Positions 1-8,562 of a stretch of 64,000 bases of DNA are shown here, piece after piece. Source of the DNA: Symbiodinium natans (Eukaryota > Sar > Dinophyceae > Suessiales > Symbiodiniaceae); the NCBI GenBank assembly GCA_905221605.1, contig CAJNDS010000615.1, positions 1 to 64,000 of the forward strand, read 5' to 3'. Numbering within the stretch: the stretch's first letter is position 1; each line of letters starts with the position of its first letter. Made by a program: the position numbers and the translations under genes. The notes under the pieces were generated by a model. It had not been told where the DNA came from, did no database searches, and saw only the letters and a list, made by a program, of their open reading frames with translations.

Positions 1-400
1 CCCCCCCCCCCCCCCCCCCTATCCGAAGTCAATTTGGGGGCTGCCCGGGCCTTTAACCAGGATACCCCCCCCCCTATCCGAAATCAATTGTGGGGGGGCC
101 CCGGGCCTTTAAAACGGATACCCCCCCCCCCTCCCTATCCGAAGTCAATTTGGGGGCTGCCCGGGCCTTTAACCAGGATACCCCCCCCCCCTATCCGAAT
201 TCAATTGCGGGGGGTCCCGGGCTGTTGAAACGGATACCCCCCCTATCCGACGTCAATTTGGGGGCTGCCCGGGCCTTTCACCAGGATACCCCCCCTATCC
301 GAATTCAATTGCCGGGGGGGTCAATGCTTGGCGGAGGCGCGCCCTTTAAAACGGATACCCCCCCCCCCCTATCCGAAGTGAATTTGGGGGCTGCCCGGAC
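1..400. repeat. C-rich dimeric satellite
   Basis: About seven tandem units of 55-60 bp. Each has a poly-C tract, TATCCGAANTCAATT, a G-rich block, then GGGCCTTTNA and GGATA. Two variants alternate: one with GGGGGCTGCCCGGGCC and AACCAGGATA, the other with GGGGGGNCCCGGGC and AAACGGATA. The higher-order unit is therefore a dimer of roughly 115 bp. Open frames across it are Pro-rich artefacts of the repeat. The array is cut by the window start. Confidence 0.9.
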
Positions 401-965
401 ACCGGGCCTTTTGCCACCCAGCCTTGACACTCCGGCAAAGCGAATAGAAACAATGAGAAGGCCCTGATTTTCTCATGACCTTCACACGGCATCTTTAAAA
501 CAGGCCTTCTCCATGCAGCCCCCCTCGAAATCAAGTTGGGGGGGGGGGTGGCTGCCACGCAGCCTTGACAATCTCCCCCAACGCAAAACCTGGTTTTTCT
601 TTCGGAAGTTCACAAGGTCTCTTTGGAGCAACAAGCCTTTTGCCATGCAGCCTTGACACTCCGGCAAAAGAACAGAAACAATGAGAAGGCCCTCCGGCCG
701 AAGACTTCCCCGAATACAACACAGGGTTTCTTCTCTCCAAGCCTCTAGACATGACCTTCTACGGTTTCTTTAGAACAACAGGCCTTTCGCCTCAACGTCA
801 AACCTAGTTTTTCTCTCGGAAGCTTCTAGACATGACCTTCGCGCGGTATCTTTAGAACAACAGGCCTTTCGCCGTACATTCTCGACACTCCGGCAAAGAG
901 AATAGGGACAATGAAAAGGCCCTGCGGCCGAAGATGCCCCCCAACGCGAAACCTAATTTTTCTCT
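401..965. repeat. Degenerate interspersed repeat block
   Basis: Loosely repeated phrases recur: CCTTGACACTCCGGCAAAG, AATAGAAACAATGAGAAGGCCCT, TCTAGACATGACCTTC, TTTAGAACAACAGGCCTTT and CTCCCCNAACGC. They are present three or four times in shuffled, mutated form. No gene is recognisable. The next 260 bp, up to the telomere-type array, look unique and hold nothing I can name. Confidence 0.7.
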
Positions 966-1228
966 CCAAAACTCCTAATTCTAATTAATGACTTTCTCAA
1001 AACATCTTCTTAAATGTTACCTGGCAGCAGGGCATCTTCATAGGCAAGCTCCATGACATCAGAAAGCATATTAGGTATTAGTCCGAAGTACAGTGGTGGA
1101 CGCAGAAGTGTTTGAAGGTGGGCTGGCTTTGGTTTGGCTGGCTCCGGCTTGTTTCGTTTTGAGTAGTGTTTGGGTGGCCTTGGGGTGGGCATGTCTGCAC
1201 ACAACTGCGTACAGCTGACCCGTGCTAC

Positions 1229-1783
1229 ACCCTAAACCCTAAACCCTAAACCCTAAACCCTAAACCCTAAACCCTAAACCCTAAACCCTAAACCCTAAAC
1301 CCTAAACCCTAAACCCTAAACCCTAAACCCTAAACCCTAAACCCTAAACCCTAAACCCTAAACCCTAAACCCCTAAACCCTAAACCCTAAACCCTAAACC
1401 CTAAACCCTAAACCCTAAACCTAAACCCTAAACCCTAAACCCTAAACCCTAAACCCTAAACCCTAAACCCTAAACCCTAAACCCTAAACCCTAAACCCTA
1501 AACCCTAAACCCTAAACCCTAAACCCTAAACCCTAAACCCCTAAACCCTAAACCCTAAACCCTAAACCCTAAACCCTAAACCCTAAACCCTAAACCCTAA
1601 ACCCTAAACCCTAAACCCTAAACCCTAAACCCTAAACCCTAAACCCTAAACCCTAAACCCTAAACCCTAAACCCTAAACCCCCTAAACCCTAAACCCTAA
1701 ACCCTAAACCCTAAACCCTAAACCCTAAACCCTAAACCCTAAACCCTAAACCCTAAACCCTAAACCCTAAACCCTAAACCCTC
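1229..1783 (+). repeat. Telomere-type CCCTAAA array
   Basis: Almost perfect tandem heptamer CCCTAAA over about 555 bp with a few slips (CCCCTAAA, CCTAAA, CCCCCTAAA). TTTAGGG is the plant/Arabidopsis-type telomere repeat, also reported in dinoflagellates. The C-rich strand reads 5'->3' on plus, the orientation expected of a left chromosome end, but 1.2 kb of other repeats lies outside it. It is therefore interstitial or subtelomeric, or an assembly join. Confidence 0.95.
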
Positions 1784-2019
1784 AAGCCAATGTGTAAACT
1801 TGAACTTATTCCTTCCTTTTCTTGGAAAGCCACTTTTGCTGTTGCGGTGCAAAATTGCCGGCTTCTTTTTGTTGAGTTGTTGTCAGTTGCTTTGTGACTG
1901 CATAGGCGAGGAGGTTTAAGTAAATCGAACAAAGAAGACTGTTGGGCTTTGTGCCTGCGCAGGGCAAGGGGGTTCAAGAAAATAGAACATTTCAGCACGT
2001 TGGAGCTGTTTGAAGCTTT

Positions 2020-2975
2020 TCAAGTCCTAGGCCTTCTGAAGCCAATTTTGGGCCTTCCAAAGCTAATTTGGGCCTGAGGCCAATATTGGCCTTCTGAAGC
2101 CAATTTGGGCCTGAAACCAATTTTGGCCCTCTGAAGCCAATTTGGGCCTCTGAAGCCAATTTGGCCTTCTGAAACCAATTTTGGGCCTTCTGAAGTCAAT
2201 TCGGCCTTCAAGCCAATTTTGGGCCTTCTGAAGCCAATTTGGGCCCCTGAAAGCAACTTTGGCCTTCTTGGGCCAATTTTGAGCCTTCTGAAGCCAATGG
2301 GCTCCCGAAGCCTATTTGGCTATTTGGCCTGAAACCAATTTGGGCCTGAAGCCACTTTGAAAACAATTTTTGCCAATTTGGGCCCCTGAAGGCAATTTTG
2401 GCCTTGACCTTCCGAAGCCAATTGGGAGCCTTCTGAAGCCCTTCTGAAGACAATTTTGGCATTTTTGTGCGTTCTGAAGCCAGTTCGGGGCCAACTTTGG
2501 GTCTTCTAAGCCAATTTGTCCTCTTGAAGACAATTTTGCGGCCTTCTGAAGCCAATGTGCCTTCTGAAACCAATTTGGGGCCTTCTGAAGCCAATTTGGG
2601 TTTCTGAAGGGCAATTTTGGCCTTCTGAAGCCAATTTTGGGCCTTTTGAAGCCAATTTGGGCCTGTGAAGGCAGTTTTGACCTTCTCAAGCCAACTTTGG
2701 GCCTTCCTAAGCCAATTTGGGTCTCTGAAGCAATTTTGGCTTTTGAAGCCAATTTGGGCCTTCTGAAGCCAAATTTTCGACCCTTCTGAAGCCAATTTGG
2801 AAGCCAATTTTGAACCTGCTGAAGCCAATTTGGGCCTCTGAAGCCAATTGGCCTCCTGAAGCCAATTTTGGCCTTCTGAAGCCAAGTTTGGGCCAATGTG
2901 GGCCTCTGAAGCCAATTTTGACCTTCTGAAACCAATTTTGGGCCTGCTGAAGCCAATTTGGGCCTCTGATTCGAA
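2020..2975. repeat. GAAGCCAATTT satellite
   Basis: Around 45 imperfect units of about 20-22 bp with consensus GGCCTTCTGAAGCCAATTT(TG). Unit length varies by one or two bases, so two minus-strand frames stay open and would give LASEGPK/IGFRRPK-like repeats. These are satellite artefacts, not genes. At 2985-3045 a short CGAAACTTTCCT repeat follows, and at about 3071-3107 a degraded CCCTAAA patch. Confidence 0.9.
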
Positions 2976-3163
2976 AAATCCAAAAAACGAAACTCCTCGA
3001 AACTTTCCTCGAAACTTTCCTCGAAACTTTCCCCGAAACTTTCCCCGGACCTGAACCCTTAATAAGTTCAATAAACCTAAACCCTAAACCCTAAACCATA
3101 AACCCTCTCTACCTATGTATATTTAAACCTTAATGGGGTCGTGTTCTGATTATGATTTTTTGA

Positions 3164-3411
3164 GGCTTTAGGATTTAGGATTTAGGATTTAGGATTTAGG
3201 ATTTAGGATTTAGGATTTAGGATTTAGGATTTAGGATTTAGGATTTAGGATTTAGGATTTAGGATTTAGGATTTAGGATTTAGGATTTAGGATTTAGGAT
3301 TTAGGATTTAGGATTTAGGATTTAGGATTTAGGATTTAGGATTTAGGATTTAGGATTTAGGATTTAGGATTTAGGCTTTAGGATTTAGGATTTAGGGTTT
3401 AGGATTTAGGC
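3164..3411 (+). repeat. TTTAGGA variant telomere-like array
   Basis: About 35 near-perfect copies of the heptamer TTTAGGA, with one TTTAGGC and one TTTAGGG near the right end. It differs from TTTAGGG by one base and runs opposite to the CCCTAAA array at 1229-1783. Its right edge cuts the open frame of a non-LTR retrotransposon: the last sense codon before the repeat is followed by a TAA supplied by the repeat. Confidence 0.93.
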
Positions 3412-4452
3412 TCTGTCTTGCGGTGGGAGGTTGAAATCCCCCGCTACAAACCATTCAATGGTGAGGCCTTTAATGAAGGCAATAAGATCACCGACAATGG
3501 TGGGGTTGTGTCCTCCAGTGAGGCCTACACTGGTTTCAAGGTAGATGGAAATAAAAACAATGTCCCTCTTCCCGGTTCTACCTACCACAGCCACATACCC
3601 TTTACCTTCAACACCAAAGGATCTCAGGAATCGGAAATTTCGATCTTTTTCAACCGCAATCATGACGCCTCCAGAGTTTTTCCCCCCCTCAGTTGGGTGG
3701 GCCGGTAGGGTCCAGGCAGCGTACCCGGCCTGATCCAACTGATGGATGGCAAGATGCTGTTCTTTGGCTGTGAGGTGGGTTTCCTGGAGACACACCCCCT
3801 GTGGTCGCCTATCTAGGAGCCACGTTTTGATCTCAGCTCTCCATCTTGTGACATTGGCAACTGTGATTTCAAATTTTGCTGGTTCGTCTTTGAGCTGCCA
3901 TTTTGCATCAGCAATTGCCTCCAGACAAACACTAGGTTCGTTTCTGTGAGTGGCCAGTTGATGCAATGCATGGTTGGCCGCCCATTCTTCAAGAGACCCT
4001 TGGCGGATTGGCATTTTGTCCACCAGTTCCACCAATTCCTCCTCACATGCAGCAAGTGACTGGTCCTTGGCCTTGAGGAGGAGGGAGGTGAATTCATCGT
4101 TGGGATTTTCGTCTTCCGCCAGGGCTGAAAACCGGTTGTAGAGATTGATTGGGGAAGGACCGAACTCCCTCCACTCAGGTGAGATATTGTTTGTAAAAAC
4201 CCCCCTAGAAAGGGGGAAAGGGTCAAAATCGTCCTCCGTCCCCGGCTTGGATGGTGTGGTCAAAACAGCCTGAGACTCGGGAGTGCCTGAAAGGCTCGCG
4301 GAGGGCACACGGGTGCTAGCCTTCTCAACGTCTGTGGACCAAGAAAGCTGGCCCTTCGCCTTCCACTTCTTTTTATATACAGTGACAAAGCCTTGTTCGG
4401 CTTCCGAACCTCCTGGCCACAGGTCGGGCTCCTGGTGAGGCCAATAGCCCAC
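3406..4452 (-). pseudogene. Non-LTR retrotransposon ORF2, endonuclease fragment
   Basis: Open frame of 348 codons beginning at a GTG, with no early ATG. The C-terminal half matches an exonuclease-endonuclease-phosphatase (EEP) domain: VCLQETH with the catalytic Glu, GGVMIAV, then WFVAGDFN with Asp and Asn. The later SDH block and the whole reverse transcriptase are missing, because the frame ends at the TTTAGGA array. LINEs usually lose their 5' end, so 3' loss points to rearrangement after insertion. It lies 37 bp downstream of the ORF1 stop in the same element. Translation might use reinitiation, but this copy is dead. Confidence 0.85.
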
Positions 4453-4488
4453 TATTAAACCCCACGTGGCGCCCTCCCGGCCGGGTTC

Positions 4489-5661
4489 CTAACTCCTGGT
4501 TTTGGGCGAGCGGCTGCGCTCCCCTTTTTCCTTGCCCCCTTCTTTGACGGAGGTGGGTGGGGAGGCGCTTTGGGTAGCCAGCTTGCGTCGCTTGCGCTCA
4601 AGCTGCACTTCAAGTTCTTCTCGTCTTAGCTCAAGGTCTTCGATTTCCATGTTGGGGCATCCTTGCTCAATTGCCGCCTTGAGGTCGATGGTTTGTGAGG
4701 GGCCGGGCCACTGCCCAGTGATTACCATGTTCTTTTGGTCTGGGGTTAGGGTCACCCCAATGGCTTCCAACTGGGCTGCAATGGCCTGACCCCCTATACC
4801 TGGAGGACTCCCCCCCAATCCAGGCGGGAAACCGGCATGGGCCAGCAGTTGCTCCGCAGCCTTCTGCCTTCGCTGGAGCTTGTGCTGGGCCTGGGCATCC
4901 CGCACCTTTTGGAGTTGGGCTTCATCAAGGGAAAGGCCAATGCTTCCAAGCACCTCGGACAGATTAAAGTCCTCATCTTCTTCTTGAACGGGCGCCTGAA
5001 GTACCTTGTCCCGGAAGGTCTTGGCAAGGGTTTCCATATTTTCCTCAGCCGCTTTCAGCTCTTGCATCAAGTTTTGCATTTCAACATACAACGCTTTGAG
5101 GGCGGCTTTCGATTCGTCAATCTTGGCTTGGAGACGAATTTTGCGGTGGCCTAAGGACCGCAGCTTGGTGGATGCCCCTTTGAGCTCGTTCGTGGCTGTT
5201 ATGGCGGCTTCTTCTGGCGGAACATCAGGAACCTTGTTCCTGTTGTGCAGCGCTGTCTGGACGTCCGCTGGCAGATCCCCAATGTGGGCCTGCAATAGGT
5301 CCAGAAGGGCCACCTCATCCGACGACTTGTCCTCCACCGGGGCCCTGAAACCGGCCTTGGAGAGTTCAACACGGGCAGCTTCGGGAATTTGTTCCCATAC
5401 CCCTTCCAAGGCCTTGTAGACCTTAGGGGTTCGAGGCGGCTTGGGCGACGGCGGGTTGGGCGTGCCCCCCATTGCCTCCCCATTCTGGGCTTTGGGCTTA
5501 GGGGTTTTGGGGTTCCTCCAGGTAACAGATTCCCACACTGTAGGACGCCTCCCCTTGGTGGGCCAGGTCTTTGCACACTTCTTGCATTTGAGGTCCTGCG
5601 TGATTAGATCTGTGTAGATCCAATTTCCGCAGCCCTTGCAAACAGTGTATTCCCGACCCAT
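4489..5661 (-). CDS. Non-LTR retrotransposon ORF1 protein
   Basis: About 390 aa from the ATG at 5661; the frame is open to a GTG at 5682. The N-terminus carries a zinc ribbon of two CxxC pairs (CKGCGNW and CKKC). A Pro-rich linker follows, then a long charged helical, probably coiled-coil, region around residues 160-230, and a basic C-terminus ending in RSRSPKTRS. Position directly 5' of an EEP endonuclease ORF on the same strand identifies it as the nucleic-acid-binding ORF1 of a dinoflagellate LINE. The frame is intact, but the partner ORF2 is truncated. Confidence 0.75.
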   Translation of the reverse strand: MGREYTVCKGCGNWIYTDLITQDLKCKKCAKTWPTKGRRPTVWESVTWRNPKTPKPKAQNGEAMGGTPNPPSPKPPRTPKVYKALEGVWEQIPEAARVELSKAGFRAPVEDKSSDEVALLDLLQAHIGDLPADVQTALHNRNKVPDVPPEEAAITATNELKGASTKLRSLGHRKIRLQAKIDESKAALKALYVEMQNLMQELKAAEENMETLAKTFRDKVLQAPVQEEDEDFNLSEVLGSIGLSLDEAQLQKVRDAQAQHKLQRRQKAAEQLLAHAGFPPGLGGSPPGIGGQAIAAQLEAIGVTLTPDQKNMVITGQWPGPSQTIDLKAAIEQGCPNMEIEDLELRREELEVQLERKRRKLATQSASPPTSVKEGGKEKGERSRSPKTRS

Positions 5662-5715
5662 TGCGGGAGGCGTGTTGACCACCCTTTCTCCCCCGATGAT
5701 GGTGGGAGGGTGTGT

Positions 5716-5934
5716 TGGTCAACCCCCGTTAGGAGCGAGCCCCTTGTCGGTGGGTACGGTATGCTATGGCACTACAAAGAGACTGGGATTCAAGATGGAG
5801 CCTGTTCCCCCACACAAGGTTTGGGCCTCAGGGCTTGTTTCACAGTCGCTTTCCTACCACAACACCCCACCGGGGTCTGAGCCGAAACTTGAGCCAATGT
5901 CATATTTTCACACCCCCTCATGCCTATTGCGCGG
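5716..5934 (-). other. 3' noncoding/LTR region of old copia
   Basis: Sequence between the stop of the interrupted copia polyprotein and the LINE. On the minus strand it contains CATTGGCTCAAG (5899-5888), 36 bp after the stop. This resembles the end of the dinoflagellate spliced leader and matches motifs in the LTR regions of the other copia elements here. A matching 5' LTR was not found, so LTR limits cannot be set. Confidence 0.45.
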
Positions 5935-7848
5935 TCAGTCCTTCTTTCGTCTTTCGAGACTTCTCCTGGCTTCTTTCACCAGGAAGCGGCCTAAGCCCTG
6001 CGGATAGACACCTGTCGCTGCTATGCTAGTAGCACTCGCATGCTCGTGGTTGCCTGGGCAAACACAAGAGGATAAAGTCCAGATAAAACTTGAATCCGAA
6101 CTGACGAACCACCAATGCTTCAGGATACGGTTGCCAGCTTCCTCGAAACAGCACCGGTCTACCAAACACTCGTGCTCGAGTCCCAGTCTTTTCGCTGTCG
6201 ACTTGTAGACTGTTTCTCCCCAAAGGCCAGACCCTTTAGGCCATTCGTGGGAGAGGAGGAGCCTCTCGTGGCCAGCATAGTCCTGGAAAACTGCTCGTAT
6301 GCGTCTCCAAGACTTCTTGTGTACCTCCAGACTAGCTCTCCATCTCGCCCGGTTCTTCACGTCCTTTGAGAAACGCAGGTGCCTAAGGCCACTACCTGCG
6401 CTGCACGGCGTAGACAAATGTGCGTACACGTAGATTCTTTCGTTAGAAGCCATCTTTTCCAGAATCCCTTTTAGCAACAAAGAAGCTTCTCTACTCAGCA
6501 AGTCTAGCTTCTTGGTGATTCCAAAGTACGCGATGTCACGTTCCCGCTTACAAGCTTGGGCTATCGCGCTTTCCTCTTCGCAACAGAGTTCCAAGACAAC
6601 CATGGTGGCCTCCCCGGAAGCAACTCTGTAGGCCTCGTCCTTCCACGAGCTCGGAATTGCGAGCACTTCGTCGCAGGTATTGGGCTCTTTAAAGGTAACC
6701 GAAACGCTAGTGCCTGAAGCTTTTTCTTCCCAGCCAACCGGCTCGGTGGTCAAGCCACAAGCCTCACACAAGCTTGCCAAACTGTCATTCGTGGGACTTT
6801 TCGTTAGAGCATCTGCGGGGTTCCCCGGTATGTGCTCAATCGTGAACCTTCCACGATCCACAAGTTCCTGGAGAAATGCGGCTCTTAACTCTATATGGCG
6901 AACTTTCCTCAGCAATGTTCCCATTTTTGAGATACAAACCGCGCTTTCAGAGTCAGAGTAACCCTTCAAGAGATAGTAACCGGTCTCCCTGTCCTGCGGA
7001 ATGCCTTCCAAGATGGTCTCTGTCAAGAGGGCAATGTAGAGACCTTCCCTGGCTATCTCCGTGAGCGCCGCAAGCTCACTCTCAGCGCTGGACAGGGCTG
7101 TGGTTGATTGCTTTCTGCTAAAAGTCTTCAGACAGCAGTTTTCCCAAGTAATCACACCACCACTAACCGAATTCAAACTCCAGCTTGCGTCTGTAAAACA
7201 GGAAACCGCCTGAGGATCCGCATCATCTTCCAGGATCTCCCGAGTTGATGGAAACACCTGTACTCGGTGCGGAAGCCCTTTTATCCACTTAAGGACGTCT
7301 CTCATGCACGTTTCAGCAGCCTCGTCTGGCGCCGCCTGGTGCCGGCCCAAAAACCCGCAACAGAATTGCAGGTCCGGTCGGGAGAGGGCTGCCCATGCAA
7401 GCCGACCAAGGGTTCTACGATACTTTTCGTGCGCAGCTGGGCTGATTTTTTCAGTTTGCCCTTTACGAACCGGGTCGGAGTATCGCTTTTCAAGCGACGG
7501 GAGTTTGGGGCTCGGTTTGGTTATGTTGTATTCAGAGCAGCACGCGTCTAGGTACTTGCCATCTAGCCCGAAATAGACGCGCTTGTCTCCGGAACGTCGG
7601 AAGATTCTCCTACCTAGGAAGGAAACTTCCCCCGCACCATGTTCAGGACGCTCTCCAGTCAGTTTCAGCTTGTAGCGTTTCTGCAGTCCTTCGAAAACTC
7701 TCTTCCCTTCCGAGGGGTCCTCGGAGTAGATCAGCAAATCGTCTACATAGAACAGTACCAACGTCAGACCCTTAGACGTCTTCCTCCGGTATATCGTAGG
7801 GTCCAGGCTTGGACTGAATCCGCTCTTCTCCAAGTACGAACTCAGTTC
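5935..7848 (-). pseudogene. Old copia: RT C-half, RNase H, methyltransferase-like tail
   Basis: Continues the reverse transcriptase interrupted at 7849. FYVDDLLIYSED holds the catalytic Asp pair (about 7740-7755). RNase H follows, with CFTDASW, LSSAESELAAL, DSESAV and the usual copia ending HIPGNPADALTKS. After it come about 250 residues not found in plain copia proteins. These include VVLELCCEEESAIAQAC, like a class-I SAM-binding motif I, then HLSTPCSAGSGLRHL, where Pro-Cys recalls a cytosine methyltransferase loop. Retrotransposon-borne methyltransferases are published for Symbiodinium, but identity here is only suggested. No stop is seen in this block. Confidence 0.8.
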
Positions 7849-7853
7849 CTTAT

Positions 7854-8074
7854 CGTAAAAATTGGCAAACTCTTCGAAACGTAGAAATGCAAGTATCATT
7901 CCCATGAGAATCCCGGTTCTACTTGCACAACAAGAAGCACATGCGAACTCCCATCTTTTTCCAATGAGGTGCAATCTCCCAGCATCTGGAAAACACAATC
8001 TCGCTTCGGTCCAACCGAAGTGAGAAGGTTAGGACGAGCACCAAGCTCCCGATCGCCCCAGGCGACTACAACCC
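7854..8074 (-). repeat. YR element terminal repeat Y2
   Basis: Matches 8363-8562 over its whole length except for 22 extra bases after TTCTACTTGCA. It starts CGTAAAAATTGGC directly after the CTTAT core at the left border with the host copia gene. Confidence 0.9.
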
Positions 8075-8090
8075 CGGGTGGGCGGGCGGG
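8075..8090 (+). other. G-quadruplex motif at repeat junction
   Basis: CGGGTGGGCGGGCGGG: four runs of three G with single-base loops, a textbook G4 pattern. It fills the gap between Y2 and X2 and does not occur beside X1 or Y1. It therefore sits where the two halves of the split repeat meet, and may mark a replication start, a termination point or a template jump. Confidence 0.6.
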
Positions 8091-8357
8091 TGAAAAATTT
8101 TCAAGCCCCAAGCTTGAGCGACAAACATGCCACACATGTTCACAACTCACGCAACAAGCACTGAGAAGCTGTTACGCATGTTGGCAAGAAAAATACAAAT
8201 CCAAAAGATGCAGGTACCAAACCTTGCTCTTACAGACATGTACGTGAACGTGAAAATATAAAGACAACGTTTCAAAGAGATTTCTTTTTCTACCCCAGGT
8301 AGAAAAACAATTTGCCAATCCTAAACGATAAAGCACTATCGCATTCGCGAAATGGCT
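8091..8357 (-). repeat. YR element internal repeat X2
   Basis: 267-bp copy of the segment at 17846-18112 with very few substitutions. The outer end has a small hairpin (CGATA-AAGCAC-TATCG) and the palindrome TTCGCGAA, next to the CTTAT core at 8358-8362. Confidence 0.92.
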
Positions 8358-8362
8358 CTTAT

Positions 8363-8562
8363 CGTAAAAATTGGCAAACTCTTCGAAACGTAGAAATGCA
8401 AGTATCATTCCCATGAGAATCCCGGTTCTACTTGCATCCCATCTTTTTCCAATGAGGTGCAATCTCCCAGCATCTGGAAAACACAATCTCGCTTCGGTCC
8501 AACCGAAGTGAGAAGGTTAGGACGAGCACCAAGCTCCCGATCGCCCCAGGCGACTACAACCC
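8363..8562 (-). repeat. YR element internal repeat Y1
   Basis: 200-bp copy of Y2 without the 22-bp indel. The stop codon of the pol frame at 8554 falls inside it. It is separated from X2 by the CTTAT core. Confidence 0.9.

Noticed and set aside
90-467. Pro-rich ORF at the left edge
   Set aside because: Created by the poly-C satellite.
1229-1783. True chromosome end
   Set aside because: At least 1.2 kb of other repeats lies distal to it; the window start is not the array.
2020-3071. Two long minus-strand ORFs of LASEGPK/IGFRRPK repeats
   Set aside because: They are translations of a 20-22 bp satellite; unit-length drift keeps frames open and no domain is visible.
7854-8357. Solo LTR or a separate small tandem insertion with CTTAT TSD
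   Set aside because: Its two halves match opposite ends of the 10-kb unit, and CTTAT lies at all three junctions. The split-repeat YR architecture explains everything with one insertion.
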